From NCBI GenBank assembly GCA_947464185.1, contig CANHVY010000005.1, forward strand, positions 51,784 to 115,783: DNA of 64,000 bases, in the 5' to 3' direction. Source of the DNA: Burkholderiales bacterium. GTDB taxonomy: Bacteria > Pseudomonadota > Gammaproteobacteria > Burkholderiales > Burkholderiaceae_C. Position 1 is the stretch's first letter; each line of letters opens with the position of its first letter. This document shows, one piece after another, positions 1 to 9,816 of this stretch. The notes under the pieces are model-generated. The model saw only the letters and a program-made list of their open reading frames with translations. It had not been told where the DNA came from and did no database searches. Both the position numbers and the translations under genes were made by a program.

Positions 1-56
1 CCACATCAGCGCTGACCAACCCCACCCGACACGATCCGACCGAGAGGACACTGAAC

Positions 57-641
57 ATGCCCGCCCAGATCCGCAAGCTTGTCGTGCAGATCGACGAAAC
101 GCACCGCGAGATGGACCGTGAGGTCCAGCCGCCTACGCGGCGCGCGCTGGCCATGGCCGTCATCCACAACCCCTGCGCGGGCCGCTATGTGGAGAACCTG
201 GACGAGCTGATCGCCATCGGCGAGGAGCTCGGCGGCCTGCTGGGCCAGCGCTGCGTGCAGGCCCTGGGCATCGCGCCGGAGCAGGCCCACAGCTACGGCA
301 AGGCCGCCATCGTGGGCGAGGCCGGCGAGCTGGAGCACGCCGCCGCCCTCCTGCACCCCAAGCTGGGCGCGCCGCTGCGCGCCGCCGTCAGCAAGGGCGC
401 CGCCTTGGTGCCCTCGGCCAAGAAGCAAGGCGGCATGGGCACCGCGGTCGACGTGCCGCTGGGCCACAAGGACGCCGCCTTCGTGCGCAGCCATTTCGAC
501 GCCATGGAAGCGCGCATCGCGGATGCACCGCGCGCGAACGAGATCGTGGTGGCCGTGGTCGTCACCGACAGCGGGCGACCGCTGCCGCGCATCGGCGGCC
601 TGCAGGTGCACGAGATCAAGGGTACCGACGGGTTGCGCTGA
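57..641 (+). CDS. Amino acid synthesis family protein (AA_synth, DUF1185)
   Basis: This 194-residue protein matches the AA_synth (DUF1185) family over its whole length. The family has solved structures but no firmly assigned reaction, and it is often found beside Liv-type transporters and amidases. Recognisable stretches are the start RKLVVQIDETHREM, NPCAGRYVENLDEL near residue 40, and the family end HEIKGTDGLR. No signal peptide or membrane segment is seen, so it should be cytoplasmic. A purine-rich AGAGGAC lies upstream of the ATG. It precedes the transporter operon by 60 bases on the same strand and probably belongs to it. Family is fairly sure; function is unknown. Confidence 0.85.
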   Translation: MPAQIRKLVVQIDETHREMDREVQPPTRRALAMAVIHNPCAGRYVENLDELIAIGEELGGLLGQRCVQALGIAPEQAHSYGKAAIVGEAGELEHAAALLHPKLGAPLRAAVSKGAALVPSAKKQGGMGTAVDVPLGHKDAAFVRSHFDAMEARIADAPRANEIVVAVVVTDSGRPLPRIGGLQVHEIKGTDGLR

Positions 642-701
642 GCCGCCAAGCCCCGGAAGATTTCACGCTTTTCCACCCCCACTCCTGAAGGAGATCGCCC
701 C

Positions 702-1898
702 ATGAAGAGAAGACATCTGATCGCCGCCGCCAGCCTGGTGGCCGCCGCCGCCCTGCCGGTGCACGCCCAGGGCGTGATCAAGATCGGCGAAGTCAACAGC
801 TACAAGGCGCAACCCGCCTTCCTGGAGCCCTACAAGAAGGGCATGGATCTGGCAGTGGAGGAAATCAACGCCGCTGGTGGCGTGGGCGGCCGCAAGCTGG
901 AGCTCATCACGCGCGACGACAACGCCAACCCGGGCGATGCCGTGCGCGTGGCCGAGGAGTTGCTGTCGCGCGAGAAGATCGACGTGCTGACCGGCACCTT
1001 CCTGTCGCACATCGGCCTGGCGCTGACAGACTTCGCCAAGCAGAAGAAGGTGTTCTTCCTGGCGGGCGAGCCGCTGACCGACAAGATCGTCTGGGCCAAC
1101 GGCAATGCCTACACCTACCGCCTGCGCCCCAGCACCTACATGCAGGTGGCCATGCTGGTGCCCGAGGCGGCGAAGCTGAAGAAGAAGCGCTGGGCCATCG
1201 TCTACCCCAACTACGAGTACGGCCAGTCGGCCATCGCCAGCTTCAAGCAGTTGCTGAAGGCGGCGCAGCCTGACGTGGAATTCGTCGCCGAACAGGCGCC
1301 GCCGTTGGGACGCGTGGAGGCCGGCCCGGTGGTGCAGGCCCTGCTGGATTCCAAGCCCGACGCCATCTTCAACGTGCTGTTCGGCGCCGACCTGTCGCGC
1401 TTCGTGCGCGAGGGCAACACCCGTGAGCTCTTCAAGGGCCGGGAGGTGGTGAGCCTGCTGACGGGCGAGCCCGAGTACCTGGACCCGCTGAAAGACGAGA
1501 CGCCCAACGGCTGGATCGTCACCGGCTACCCCTGGAACGGCATCAACACGCCCGAGCACCGCACCTTCCTGGCGGCCTACCAGAAGCGGTTCAACGACTA
1601 CCCGCGCCTGGGCTCGGTGGTGGGCTACGCGCTGATCCATTCGGTGGCTGCGGGCGTGGCCAAGGCCGGTGGCACCGAGACCGACAAGCTGGTGGCTGCG
1701 TTCCGTGGCCTGCAGGTGAACACGCCCTTCGGGCGCATCACCTACCGCCCCGAGGACAACCAGTCCACGCTGGGCGCCTTCGTCGGCCGCACCAAGAACG
1801 AAGGGGGCAAGGGCGTGATGGTGGACTACCGCTACCTGGACGGCGCCAACTTCCTGCCCAGCGCCGCCGAGGTGCGCAAGCTGCGTCCAGCGAACTGA
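702..1898 (+). CDS. Liv-type ABC transporter substrate-binding protein
   Basis: Periplasmic binding protein of the Peripla_BP_6 (LivJ/LivK-like) family, 398 residues. It begins with a clear signal peptide, MKRRHLIAAASLVAAAALP, cleaved near VHAQ, followed by the typical first strand VIKIGEVNSY. A strong ribosome site, AAGGAG, precedes the ATG. It should capture a small solute and hand it to the fused permease encoded 59 bases downstream. The ligand cannot be read from the sequence. Operon context with a nicotinate-hydroxylase-like enzyme suggests a heteroaromatic acid rather than a branched-chain amino acid, which is inference only. Confidence 0.92.
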   Translation: MKRRHLIAAASLVAAAALPVHAQGVIKIGEVNSYKAQPAFLEPYKKGMDLAVEEINAAGGVGGRKLELITRDDNANPGDAVRVAEELLSREKIDVLTGTFLSHIGLALTDFAKQKKVFFLAGEPLTDKIVWANGNAYTYRLRPSTYMQVAMLVPEAAKLKKKRWAIVYPNYEYGQSAIASFKQLLKAAQPDVEFVAEQAPPLGRVEAGPVVQALLDSKPDAIFNVLFGADLSRFVREGNTRELFKGREVVSLLTGEPEYLDPLKDETPNGWIVTGYPWNGINTPEHRTFLAAYQKRFNDYPRLGSVVGYALIHSVAAGVAKAGGTETDKLVAAFRGLQVNTPFGRITYRPEDNQSTLGAFVGRTKNEGGKGVMVDYRYLDGANFLPSAAEVRKLRPAN

Positions 1899-1957
1899 TG
1901 CACGCTTGAACCGGACCCGAGCCGCCCCGCCCGCCTGAACCAGCCCCTGAGCCGCCC

Positions 1958-3859
1958 ATGAGCCTTTCCAGCCTGCTCGTCCAACTGCTCAACGGCCTGG
2001 CCGGAGCTTCGTCGCTGTTCCTGGTGGCGGCGGGGCTGTCGCTGATCTTCGGCGTCACGCGCATCGTCAACTTTGCGCATGGTTCGTTCTACATGGTGGG
2101 CATCTACATCGCCTACACCCTGGTGGAGCGGCTGGGCGGGGTCATCGGGTTCTGGCCGGCCTTGCTGCTCGCCGCCGTGGCGGTGGGCCTCATCGGTGCC
2201 GTGGTGGAGGTGCTGCTGTTGCGGCGCATCTACCACGCGCCCGAACTCTTCCAACTGCTGGCCACCTTCGCGCTGGCGCTGGTCTTCAAGGACCTGGTGC
2301 TGCGCCTGTGGGGGCCGGAGGAACTGCTGGGTCCGCGCGCGGCGGGGCTGGAAGGCTCGGTGCAGATCCTGGGGCGACGCTTCCCCACCTACGACCTCTT
2401 TCTCATCGTCGTGGGCCCGGCCGTGCTGGGCCTGCTGTGGCTGCTGCTGACCCGCACACGCTGGGGCACCCTGGTGCGCGCGGCCACCCAAGACCGCGAC
2501 ATGGTGGCCGCCCTTGGCGTCAACCAGGCGTGGCTGTTCACCTCGGTGTTTGCACTGGGCGCGATGCTCGCCGGCCTGGGCGGCGCGCTGCAACTGCCGC
2601 GCGAGCCCGCCAACCTGGAGATGGACCTGCACACCATCGGCGCCGCCTTCGTGGTGGTGGTGGTGGGCGGCATGGGCTCCATTCCCGGGGCCTTCGTGGC
2701 TGCCTTGCTGATCGCCGAGATCAAGGCCATCTGCATCTGGATCGGCCTCGTCAACATTGGCGGGGTCGAGATCTCGTTTTCCAAGCTCACCCTGGTGGTG
2801 GAGTTCCTGGTGATGGCCGCGGTCCTCATCCTGCGGCCCTGGGGGCTGATGGGGCGGGCGCCGGCGCCCAGCCGTCACGCCTCGGCGGCGGAGTCGCCGC
2901 TGCGCCTGCCGAGCAAGGCGGGTCAGGTCGCCACGTCCGCCGTCCTGCTGTTGCTCGTGGCCCTGCCCTTCGTCAGCGGCGCCTCGTCTTACACGACCGT
3001 GCTGGCCATCGATCTGCTGGTGGCCGCGCTGTTCGCCGTCAGCCTGCACTTCATCATGGGCCCCGGCGGCATGCATTCCTTCGGCCACGCCGCCTACTTC
3101 GGCCTGGCGGCCTACGGCGCGGCGCTGCTGGTGCGCAAGGCCGGGCTGCCGATGGAGCTGGCCCTGGCCCTCGGTCCGGTGGTGGCGGCGGCCTTCGCGG
3201 TGGTCTTCGGCTGGTTCGCGGTGCGGCTGTCGGGCGTGTACCTGGCCATGCTGACGCTCGCGTTTGCGCAGATCGCCTGGGCCATCGTCTATCAATGGGA
3301 CAGCGTCACGGGCGGCAGCAACGGCGTCACGGGCGTGTGGCCGGCGGCCTGGCTGTCAGACAAGCGGGTCTACTATGGGCTGGCACTGGTGCTCACCGTG
3401 GCAGGCACCTGGCTGCTGCGGCGCATCCTGTTCTCGCCCTTTGGCTACGCCATGCGCGCCGGGCGTGACTCGCCGCTGCGGGCCGACGCGATCGGCATCG
3501 ATGTCAAGCGTGTGCAGTGGGTGGCCTTCATCCTGGCGGGCACCGTGGCCGGCGTGGCCGGGGCGCTGTTCGCCTTCTCCAAGGGCAGCATCTCGCCCGA
3601 GGGCCTGCACGTGGGCAAGAGCATCGACGCGCTGGTGATGGTGCTGCTGGGCGGCGTGCAGACGCTGGCCGGCCCAGTGGTGGGCGCGGTGAGCTTCACC
3701 TGGCTGCACGACACCGTCGCACGCAACACCGAGTACTGGCGTGCCATGCTGGGCGGCATCATCCTGGTGCTGGTGCTGCTGTTCCCGCAGGGCATCGCCG
3801 GCTATGCGCAACGCCTGTTCCAGCGCGGCAACCCGGCCGACGGGAGGACCCAGGGATGA
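1958..3859 (+). CDS. Fused LivH-LivM ABC transporter permease
   Basis: Inner-membrane permease of 633 residues joining two proteins that are usually separate. The first half (about 1-295) is LivH-like, with LIFGVTRIVNFAHGSFYMVG and a glycine-rich GGMGSIPGAFVAALL stretch. A hydrophilic linker with APAPSRHASAAESPLRLPS (about 300-322) follows. The second half is LivM-like, with MHSFGHAAYFGLAAYGAALL and GVYLAMLTLAFAQIAWA. One reading frame runs through both, so the fusion is real unless there is a sequence error. Its stop overlaps the next ATG by four bases (ATGA). The single chain would supply both halves of the channel. Confidence 0.92.
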   Translation: MSLSSLLVQLLNGLAGASSLFLVAAGLSLIFGVTRIVNFAHGSFYMVGIYIAYTLVERLGGVIGFWPALLLAAVAVGLIGAVVEVLLLRRIYHAPELFQLLATFALALVFKDLVLRLWGPEELLGPRAAGLEGSVQILGRRFPTYDLFLIVVGPAVLGLLWLLLTRTRWGTLVRAATQDRDMVAALGVNQAWLFTSVFALGAMLAGLGGALQLPREPANLEMDLHTIGAAFVVVVVGGMGSIPGAFVAALLIAEIKAICIWIGLVNIGGVEISFSKLTLVVEFLVMAAVLILRPWGLMGRAPAPSRHASAAESPLRLPSKAGQVATSAVLLLLVALPFVSGASSYTTVLAIDLLVAALFAVSLHFIMGPGGMHSFGHAAYFGLAAYGAALLVRKAGLPMELALALGPVVAAAFAVVFGWFAVRLSGVYLAMLTLAFAQIAWAIVYQWDSVTGGSNGVTGVWPAAWLSDKRVYYGLALVLTVAGTWLLRRILFSPFGYAMRAGRDSPLRADAIGIDVKRVQWVAFILAGTVAGVAGALFAFSKGSISPEGLHVGKSIDALVMVLLGGVQTLAGPVVGAVSFTWLHDTVARNTEYWRAMLGGIILVLVLLFPQGIAGYAQRLFQRGNPADGRTQG

Positions 3860-4620
3860 GCTTGCTGAGCGTCAAAGGGCTGGGCAAGTCCTTCGGCGGC
3901 GTGCGCGCCGTCGACGGCATCGACTTCGACATCGCCCCGGGCGAGTTGCTGGCCCTGATCGGGCCCAACGGGGCGGGCAAGTCCACCACTTTCAACATGG
4001 TGAACGGGCAGCTGCGGGCCGACCGCGGCAGCATCCTGCTGGAAGGCACCGAACTCATCGGCCTGCAGCCCCGCCAGATCTGGAATCTGGGCGTGGGCCG
4101 CACCTTCCAGATCGCCGAGACCTTCTCGTCCCTCACCGTGCTGGAGAACGTGCAGATGGCCCTGCTGTCGGCAGACCGGCAGGTGTTCTCGTTCTTCGCG
4201 CGGGCCGGCGAACACCGTCGCGAAGACGCCCTGGCCCTGCTGGCGCAGGTGGGCATGGCCGAGCAGGCCCAGCGCCCCTGCAGTGAGCTCGCCTACGGCG
4301 ACGTCAAGCGCGTGGAACTGGCCGTGGCCATGGCGCATGCGCCCAAGCTGCTGCTGATGGACGAGCCCACCGCCGGCATGGCGCCCAAGGAGCGCAACGA
4401 GCTGATGGAGCTGACCAAGGGCCTGGTGGTGGAGCGCCGCATGGCGGTGCTCTTCACCGAGCACAGCATGGACGTGGTATTTGCCCATGCCGACCGCGTC
4501 ATCGTGCTGGCCCGCGGCCGCCTGATCGCCGGCGGCAGGCCCAGCGAAATCAGAGACCACCCCAAGGTGCAGGAGGTCTATCTCGGCACCGGCAAGACCT
4601 TCGAGCGCCAGGACACATGA
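3856..4620 (+). CDS. Liv-type ABC transporter ATP-binding protein (LivG-like)
   Basis: ATPase of 254 residues that powers the adjacent fused permease. Walker A is GPNGAGKST at residues 36-44. The signature region reads ELAYGDVKR, a usual LivG variant of LSGGQ, and Walker B with its glutamate is LLLMDEPTAGM. I start at the ATG in the overlap with the permease stop; longer readings upstream would lie inside the permease gene. The stop overlaps the following ATPase gene by four bases. It forms a heterodimer with the LivF-like protein in this family. Confidence 0.93.
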   Translation: MSLLSVKGLGKSFGGVRAVDGIDFDIAPGELLALIGPNGAGKSTTFNMVNGQLRADRGSILLEGTELIGLQPRQIWNLGVGRTFQIAETFSSLTVLENVQMALLSADRQVFSFFARAGEHRREDALALLAQVGMAEQAQRPCSELAYGDVKRVELAVAMAHAPKLLLMDEPTAGMAPKERNELMELTKGLVVERRMAVLFTEHSMDVVFAHADRVIVLARGRLIAGGRPSEIRDHPKVQEVYLGTGKTFERQDT

Positions 4621-5351
4621 CAGATACCGCACCCCTGCTGGACGTGAAATCGCTGTCGGCCTGGTACGGCGGCGCGCACATCCTCTTTGACATTTCGCTG
4701 CAGGTGCACCCGGGCGAGGTGGTGGCCCTGATGGGCCGCAACGGCGCAGGCAAATCCACCACACTCAAGACCGTGATGGGCATGGTCGAAAAGCGCCGCG
4801 GCCAGGTGCAGTTCATGGGCCGTGACATCTCGCGCCTGGAGTCGCACGCCATCGCTTCGGCCGGCCTGGGCTACGTGCCGGAAGACCGCCGCATCTTCAC
4901 CGACCTCACCGTGCTGGAGAACCTGGAGGTGGGCCGCCAGCCACCGCGCATGGGATCGCAAGGTCAGATGCTGGAGGCCTGGACCCCGCAGCGCCTGTTC
5001 AAGCTCTTCCCGAATCTGGGCGAGATGCCTGACCGCCCCGGCGGCCGCATGAGCGGTGGTGAGCAGCAGATGCTCACCGTGGCCCGCACCCTGATGGGCA
5101 ACCCGTATCTGGTGCTGCTGGACGAACCCAGCGAAGGCGTGGCCCCGGTGATCGTCGAAGGCATGGTGCAGATGATCCTGGAGCTCAAGGCCGCGGGGGT
5201 GAGCATCCTGCTGTCCGAGCAGAACCTGCACTTCGCCACGCTGGTCTCGGACCGCGCCTACGTGCTGGAGAAGGGCCAGATCCGCTACCAGGGCACCATG
5301 CGGGAGTTGGCTGCCGACGACGAGGTGCGGCGGGCTTATCTGTCGATGTGA
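4617..5351 (+). CDS. Liv-type ABC transporter ATP-binding protein (LivF-like)
   Basis: Second ATPase of the importer, 244 residues. Walker A is GRNGAGKST at residues 40-48, the signature is MSGGEQQML, and Walker B is LVLLDEPSEGVAP, a typical LivF ending. It overlaps the upstream LivG-like gene by ATGA, and its stop touches the start of the 2Fe-2S subunit gene. That overlap is the best evidence that transporter and hydroxylase are made from one transcript. Confidence 0.93.
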   Translation: MTDTAPLLDVKSLSAWYGGAHILFDISLQVHPGEVVALMGRNGAGKSTTLKTVMGMVEKRRGQVQFMGRDISRLESHAIASAGLGYVPEDRRIFTDLTVLENLEVGRQPPRMGSQGQMLEAWTPQRLFKLFPNLGEMPDRPGGRMSGGEQQMLTVARTLMGNPYLVLLDEPSEGVAPVIVEGMVQMILELKAAGVSILLSEQNLHFATLVSDRAYVLEKGQIRYQGTMRELAADDEVRRAYLSM

Positions 5352-5833
5352 TGCGGTTCCTACTCAATGGCCGCGCCTTCGAGCCGGGCCACGCCGCACC
5401 AGGCGCCACCTTGCTGCAGGTGTTGCGCAACGACGCGCTGTGCAACGGCCCGAAGTTCGGCTGCGGACTGGGGCAATGCGGCGCCTGCACGGTGCTGGTG
5501 GACGGCCGCGTGGCCCGGGCCTGCGTGATCCCGGCTGAGAGCGTGGCCGGGCGGGAGATCACCACGCTGGAAGGCCTGGGAAGCCGTGAAGCTCCGCACC
5601 CCGTGCAGCAGGCCTTCATCGACGCACAGGCCGCTCAGTGCGGCTACTGCACCAACGGCATGGTGATGGCCACCGTGGCCTTGCTGCGCCGCTGCCCGCT
5701 GCCCACTGACGCGCAGATCCGCGAGGCCCTGTCGCACAACCTGTGCCGCTGCGGCGCGCATGTGGAGATCCTGCAGGCGGTGCACCTGGCAGCCCAACGC
5801 CTGGCCGAAACATCGGCGTCAGAAGGCGCCTGA
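5351..5833 (+). CDS. 2Fe-2S subunit of a molybdenum hydroxylase (NicA/IorA type)
   Basis: Small electron-transfer subunit of the xanthine-dehydrogenase family, 160 residues. The plant-type 2Fe-2S cluster is bound by C38, C43, C46 and C58 (GCGLGQCGAC), and the second cluster by C97, C100, C132 and C134 (CGYC and LCRC). It passes electrons from the molybdenum centre of the next protein towards the cytochrome. I choose the ATG at 5351, which overlaps the livF-like stop by one base; a GTG three bases earlier is also possible. Size and arrangement match NicA of Pseudomonas nicotinate dehydrogenase and the isoquinoline 1-oxidoreductase alpha subunit. The substrate is inferred, not shown. Confidence 0.9.
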   Translation: MRFLLNGRAFEPGHAAPGATLLQVLRNDALCNGPKFGCGLGQCGACTVLVDGRVARACVIPAESVAGREITTLEGLGSREAPHPVQQAFIDAQAAQCGYCTNGMVMATVALLRRCPLPTDAQIREALSHNLCRCGAHVEILQAVHLAAQRLAETSASEGA

Positions 5834-5844
5834 TCACTCCCGCC

Positions 5845-8800
5845 ATGCGCGCCGCCAACGCCCCCGGCACCCGCGCCGGCTTCCTCGAAGCCCAGGGCGT
5901 GCTGCTGGTGGTGCGCGACCCGCCCCCACCGCCTCCACCCGCCCCCGGCCAGCCGCCCATGGTGCCGGGCAACCCGGCCGAAGGGGTGGAGATCCTGCTG
6001 GCGCTGTGGGACGACGGCAGCGCCAACGGCCTGGGCGGCAAGGTGGACCTGGGTACCGGCATCGCCACCGCGCTGGGCCAGCTGGTGGCCGAGGAACTGG
6101 AGCTGCCTTTCGAGCGCGTGGTCATGCTGCTGGGCGACACCGCCCGCGTGCCCAACCAGGGCCCCACCATCGCCAGCGCCACGCTGCAGATCGCCTCCGA
6201 TCCGCTCAAGCGCGCCGCCGCGCAGGCGCGCGCCTGGCTGCGGGCGCAGGCGGCCGAAGGCAGCGTCGCCGACATCCCCACCCTGCTGCGTGGCCAGCAC
6301 ATCCGCCTGGTGCTGGACCCGGCCACGCCGCTGAAACCCAGCGCCGAGTGGACGGTGGCGGGCAAAAGCCTGCCGCGCGTGGACATCCCCGCCAAGGTGC
6401 TGGGCGAAGCCGCATTCGTACACGATGTGCGCCTGCCCGGCATGCTGCACGGCCGCGTGGTGCGCCCGCCTTACGCGGGCGCCGACCATGGCGAGTTCAT
6501 CGGCCGCACGCTGCGCGCGGTGGACGAGTCCTCGGTGGCCCACCTGCCGGGCATCGTGGCCATCGTGCGCGAGGGCGACTTTGTCGGCATCGTGGCCGAG
6601 CGCGAAGAACAGGCTGAAACCGCCCTGCGCGCCTTGCGGCTGGACTGGGGCGACTGGCCAGCCCAACCACCTCTGCAAGACCTGGCCAACGCCTTGAGCG
6701 CCAACCCCGCCACGTCGCGTGTGGTGGCTGAGCGCGGCGACGTCAACGCGGCCAATGAAAAAGCACCGCTGCGACTGCAAAGCCGCTACGTCTGGCCCTA
6801 TCAGATGCACGCCTCGATCGGCCCGTCGTGCGCCGTGGCGCATTGGGTGCCTGAGGGTTCAGAACCTGGCGCAGAGCCGGACGGAGAGCCCTGCGCAGCA
6901 TCACCCGACGGCGCCGGGCAAACCGCGACGGCACACGAGGCCACGACAAGTGCGGGCACCCCAGGCGCGACGCGTCTGCGCGTGTGGTCTGGCACGCAGA
7001 ACCCCCACGTGCTGCGCGCCGATCTCGCCCTGCTGACCGGCCTGCCCGACACCGCCGTGGACGTGGTGCGCCTGGAGGCCGCCGGCTGCTACGGCCGCAA
7101 TGGCGCCGATGACGTGACGGCAGACGCCGCGCTGCTGTCGCGCGCCGTGGGACGGCCCGTGCGGGTGCAGCTCACGCGCGAACAGGAGCACCAGTGGGAG
7201 CCCAAGGGCGCCGCGCAGCTGATGGACGTGGACGGCTCGGTGGGCGCCGACGGGCGGCTGCAGGGCTGGGACTTCGAGACCTGCTACCCCAGCAACGCCG
7301 CGCCCACGCTGGCGCTGCTGCTCACCGGCCGCGTGGCGGCCACAGCGCAGGCCTATGCCATGGGCGACCGCACCTCGGTGCCGCCCTACCAGGTGCCGAA
7401 CCTGAAGGTGACGGTCAACGACATGCCGCCCATCCTGCGCGCCTCCTGGCTGCGCGGGGTGTCGGCCCTGCCGAACTCCTTCGCGCACGAGAGCTTTGTC
7501 GACGAACTGGCGCACGCCCAGGGCGAAGACCCGCTGGCCTTCCGCCTGAAGCATCTGGACGACCCGCGCGCGGCCGAACTCCTGCGCGAAACCGCTGAGC
7601 GCGCCGGCTGGCAGCCCCACGTGGGCCCCCGGCAGCACAGTGACGACGGCGTCACCCTCAAGGGCCAGGGCCTGGCCTATGCCCGCTACATCCACAGCAA
7701 GTTCCCGGGCTTCGGCGCCGCGTGGTCCGCCTGGGTGGCCGACGTGGAGGTGAACAAGCTCACGGGCGAGGTGCACGTCAGCCGCGTGGTGGTGGGTCAT
7801 GACGCGGGCGCCATGGTCAACCCGGCAGGGGTCACGCACCAGGTGCACGGCAACGTGGTGCAGACCACCAGCCGCGCGCTGCAGGAACAGGTGGCGGTGG
7901 AACCGCAGACCGGCACGGTGGCCACGCGGGAATGGGGCAGCTACCCCATCCTGAGCTTCCGGCAGGTGCCGGTGATCGAGGTGGTGGTGCCGCCCCGCCC
8001 GGGCGAACCCGTCCTCGGCGCGGGCGAGTCGTCCTCGGTGCCGGGCACGGCGGCCATCGCCAACGCGATCTTCGATGCCACGGGCGTGCGCTTTCGCCAG
8101 CCGCCCTTCACGCCTGAGGTGGTGCGCGCCGCGCTGAACCCGCTGGAGGATGGGTCAGGGGCGCAGGTGCCCAGCCACGCCCACCCGTCTGGCGCCGATG
8201 GGTTGGTAGCCGCTGGGTCGGACGGTCGTGGCACTGGTACGCCGGGTGCAGCGGCCGACGAAGGCGCGCACAGCGCCAACCCAGGGGCCGAGACCAGCCC
8301 ATCGCGCACCGGCCCACCGCCCGCCTGGGTCGAGGAAGTGGCGCCGAGCACCACTGCGCCAGCACCCCTCGGCGCACCCCGCGCCAAGCCCGCGTGGGCT
8401 CGGGCGCTGGCCTTGGTCACCGGTGCCTTCGCGGCGCTGGCGGGTCTGGCCGGACTGGTCGCCTCCCGCCCAGCACTCGCGCCCATCTCGGGCGTGAATG
8501 CAGCTGCGGTCTACAGCACCGAGACCCTGGAACGCGGCCGCCAACTCGCCGCCCTGGGCAACTGCGCGGGCTGCCACACGGCCGAGGGCGGTAAGGCCAA
8601 CGCCGGGGGCCGACCGCTGGAGACGCCGTTTGGCACCGTCTACGCCACCAACCTCACGCCCGACCCCGCCACCGGCATCGGCCGCTGGTCCTTCAGCGCC
8701 TTCCAGCGCACCATGCGCGAGGGCGTGTCGCACGACGGGCGCATGCTCTACCCCGCCTTCCCGTACACCGCCTTCACGCGCATGACGGATGACGAGCTGA

Positions 8801-9816
8801 CCGCGCTGTACGCCCACCTGATGGCCCAGCCCGCGGTGGCGCAGGCCACCCCAGCCGCCGACCTGCGCGCCCCCTTCCACCTTCGCCCGCTGATGCACCT
8901 GTGGAACGCGCTGCATCTCCAGCCCGGCCCACGTGCCGTGCCCGCGGCCACGCTGGCAGCCCTGCCTGCGGGCGTGGACGCGGCGCTGTGGCAGCGCGGT
9001 GAGTATCTGGTGAACGGCCCCGGCCACTGCGGCGCCTGCCACACGCCGCGCGACGCCCTGGGAGCCGAAAGGACGGGCAGCGCTTATCTTTCAGGCGCCT
9101 GGGTGGACGGCTGGCATGCGCCGTCGCTCACCTCGCTGAACCGTCGCACCCTGCCCTGGAGCGAGGCCGCCTTGCTGGGCTACCTGAAGCACGGCCACAG
9201 TGCTGCCCACGGCGTGGCCGTGGGGCCGATGGCGCAGGTGGTGGGCTCACTCCAAGGTGCGCCCGAGCAGGACCTGCGCGCCATGGCGCACTACCTGGCC
9301 ACGCTGCAGGGCAACACAGCAGCCCAGACCGCGGTGCCAGGCAGCACGGCCCAACAGGGAGCAGCAGGTCAACCCCTTTCAGAGTCACCCACGGCCGGCC
9401 CGGACACAGCCCTCGTCACCCGCCTGGCGACCGAAGCCGTGGCGCGCGCCCGCGCGCTGGCCCCGCTGCCGGACGGCACCCAGCGCATGTTCGAGAGCGC
9501 CTGCGGCGCCTGCCACAGCGATGGGGCCGCGCCTGTGGACCTGGGCCTGAACCTGCCTCTGGCGACCAACAGCAAGCTGCAAGCCGACCAGCCCGACAAC
9601 CTGTTGCGCGTGCTGCTGGACGGCATCCAGCGCCCGGCCACGCGCGACATCGCCTTCATGCCTGGCTTCCGCCACGCGCTGGACGATGCCCAATTGGCCG
9701 ATCTCGCGCTGTGGCTGCGGCGCCGCTACGCGCCCGACCATCCCGCCTGGCCAGGCGCGCAGGCGATGCGTGAGCGCGTGGCCCAGGTGCGCGGCGCCCC
9801 CCGCAGCGACCGATGA
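5845..9816 (+). CDS. Molybdopterin hydroxylase large subunit fused to three-haem cytochrome c (NicB-like)
   Basis: Protein of 1323 residues. Residues about 40-790 are the molybdopterin-binding part of the xanthine dehydrogenase family, with the likely catalytic glutamate E728 in GAGESSSVPG. A proline-rich stretch ([11 protein letters not shown]) lies near the start. A hydrophobic span at about 850-880 could anchor it in the membrane. The C-terminal part has three haem c sites, CAGCH at 907-911, CGACH at 1062-1066 and CGACH at 1220-1224. This is the NicB layout, in which electrons leave through cytochrome c instead of NAD or FAD. Nicotinate (to 6-hydroxynicotinate) is the best substrate guess; other N-heterocycles or aldehydes remain possible. 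The start is the first ATG after the small subunit. Confidence 0.88.
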   Translation: MRAANAPGTRAGFLEAQGVLLVVRDPPPPPPPAPGQPPMVPGNPAEGVEILLALWDDGSANGLGGKVDLGTGIATALGQLVAEELELPFERVVMLLGDTARVPNQGPTIASATLQIASDPLKRAAAQARAWLRAQAAEGSVADIPTLLRGQHIRLVLDPATPLKPSAEWTVAGKSLPRVDIPAKVLGEAAFVHDVRLPGMLHGRVVRPPYAGADHGEFIGRTLRAVDESSVAHLPGIVAIVREGDFVGIVAEREEQAETALRALRLDWGDWPAQPPLQDLANALSANPATSRVVAERGDVNAANEKAPLRLQSRYVWPYQMHASIGPSCAVAHWVPEGSEPGAEPDGEPCAASPDGAGQTATAHEATTSAGTPGATRLRVWSGTQNPHVLRADLALLTGLPDTAVDVVRLEAAGCYGRNGADDVTADAALLSRAVGRPVRVQLTREQEHQWEPKGAAQLMDVDGSVGADGRLQGWDFETCYPSNAAPTLALLLTGRVAATAQAYAMGDRTSVPPYQVPNLKVTVNDMPPILRASWLRGVSALPNSFAHESFVDELAHAQGEDPLAFRLKHLDDPRAAELLRETAERAGWQPHVGPRQHSDDGVTLKGQGLAYARYIHSKFPGFGAAWSAWVADVEVNKLTGEVHVSRVVVGHDAGAMVNPAGVTHQVHGNVVQTTSRALQEQVAVEPQTGTVATREWGSYPILSFRQVPVIEVVVPPRPGEPVLGAGESSSVPGTAAIANAIFDATGVRFRQPPFTPEVVRAALNPLEDGSGAQVPSHAHPSGADGLVAAGSDGRGTGTPGAAADEGAHSANPGAETSPSRTGPPPAWVEEVAPSTTAPAPLGAPRAKPAWARALALVTGAFAALAGLAGLVASRPALAPISGVNAAAVYSTETLERGRQLAALGNCAGCHTAEGGKANAGGRPLETPFGTVYATNLTPDPATGIGRWSFSAFQRTMREGVSHDGRMLYPAFPYTAFTRMTDDELTALYAHLMAQPAVAQATPAADLRAPFHLRPLMHLWNALHLQPGPRAVPAATLAALPAGVDAALWQRGEYLVNGPGHCGACHTPRDALGAERTGSAYLSGAWVDGWHAPSLTSLNRRTLPWSEAALLGYLKHGHSAAHGVAVGPMAQVVGSLQGAPEQDLRAMAHYLATLQGNTAAQTAVPGSTAQQGAAGQPLSESPTAGPDTALVTRLATEAVARARALAPLPDGTQRMFESACGACHSDGAAPVDLGLNLPLATNSKLQADQPDNLLRVLLDGIQRPATRDIAFMPGFRHALDDAQLADLALWLRRRYAPDHPAWPGAQAMRERVAQVRGAPRSDR

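Noticed and set aside
1832..3295. Long minus-strand open frame opposite the fused permease
   Set aside because: Its translation is rich in H, Q, R and G with no family features; it is the third-position-GC shadow of the permease gene.
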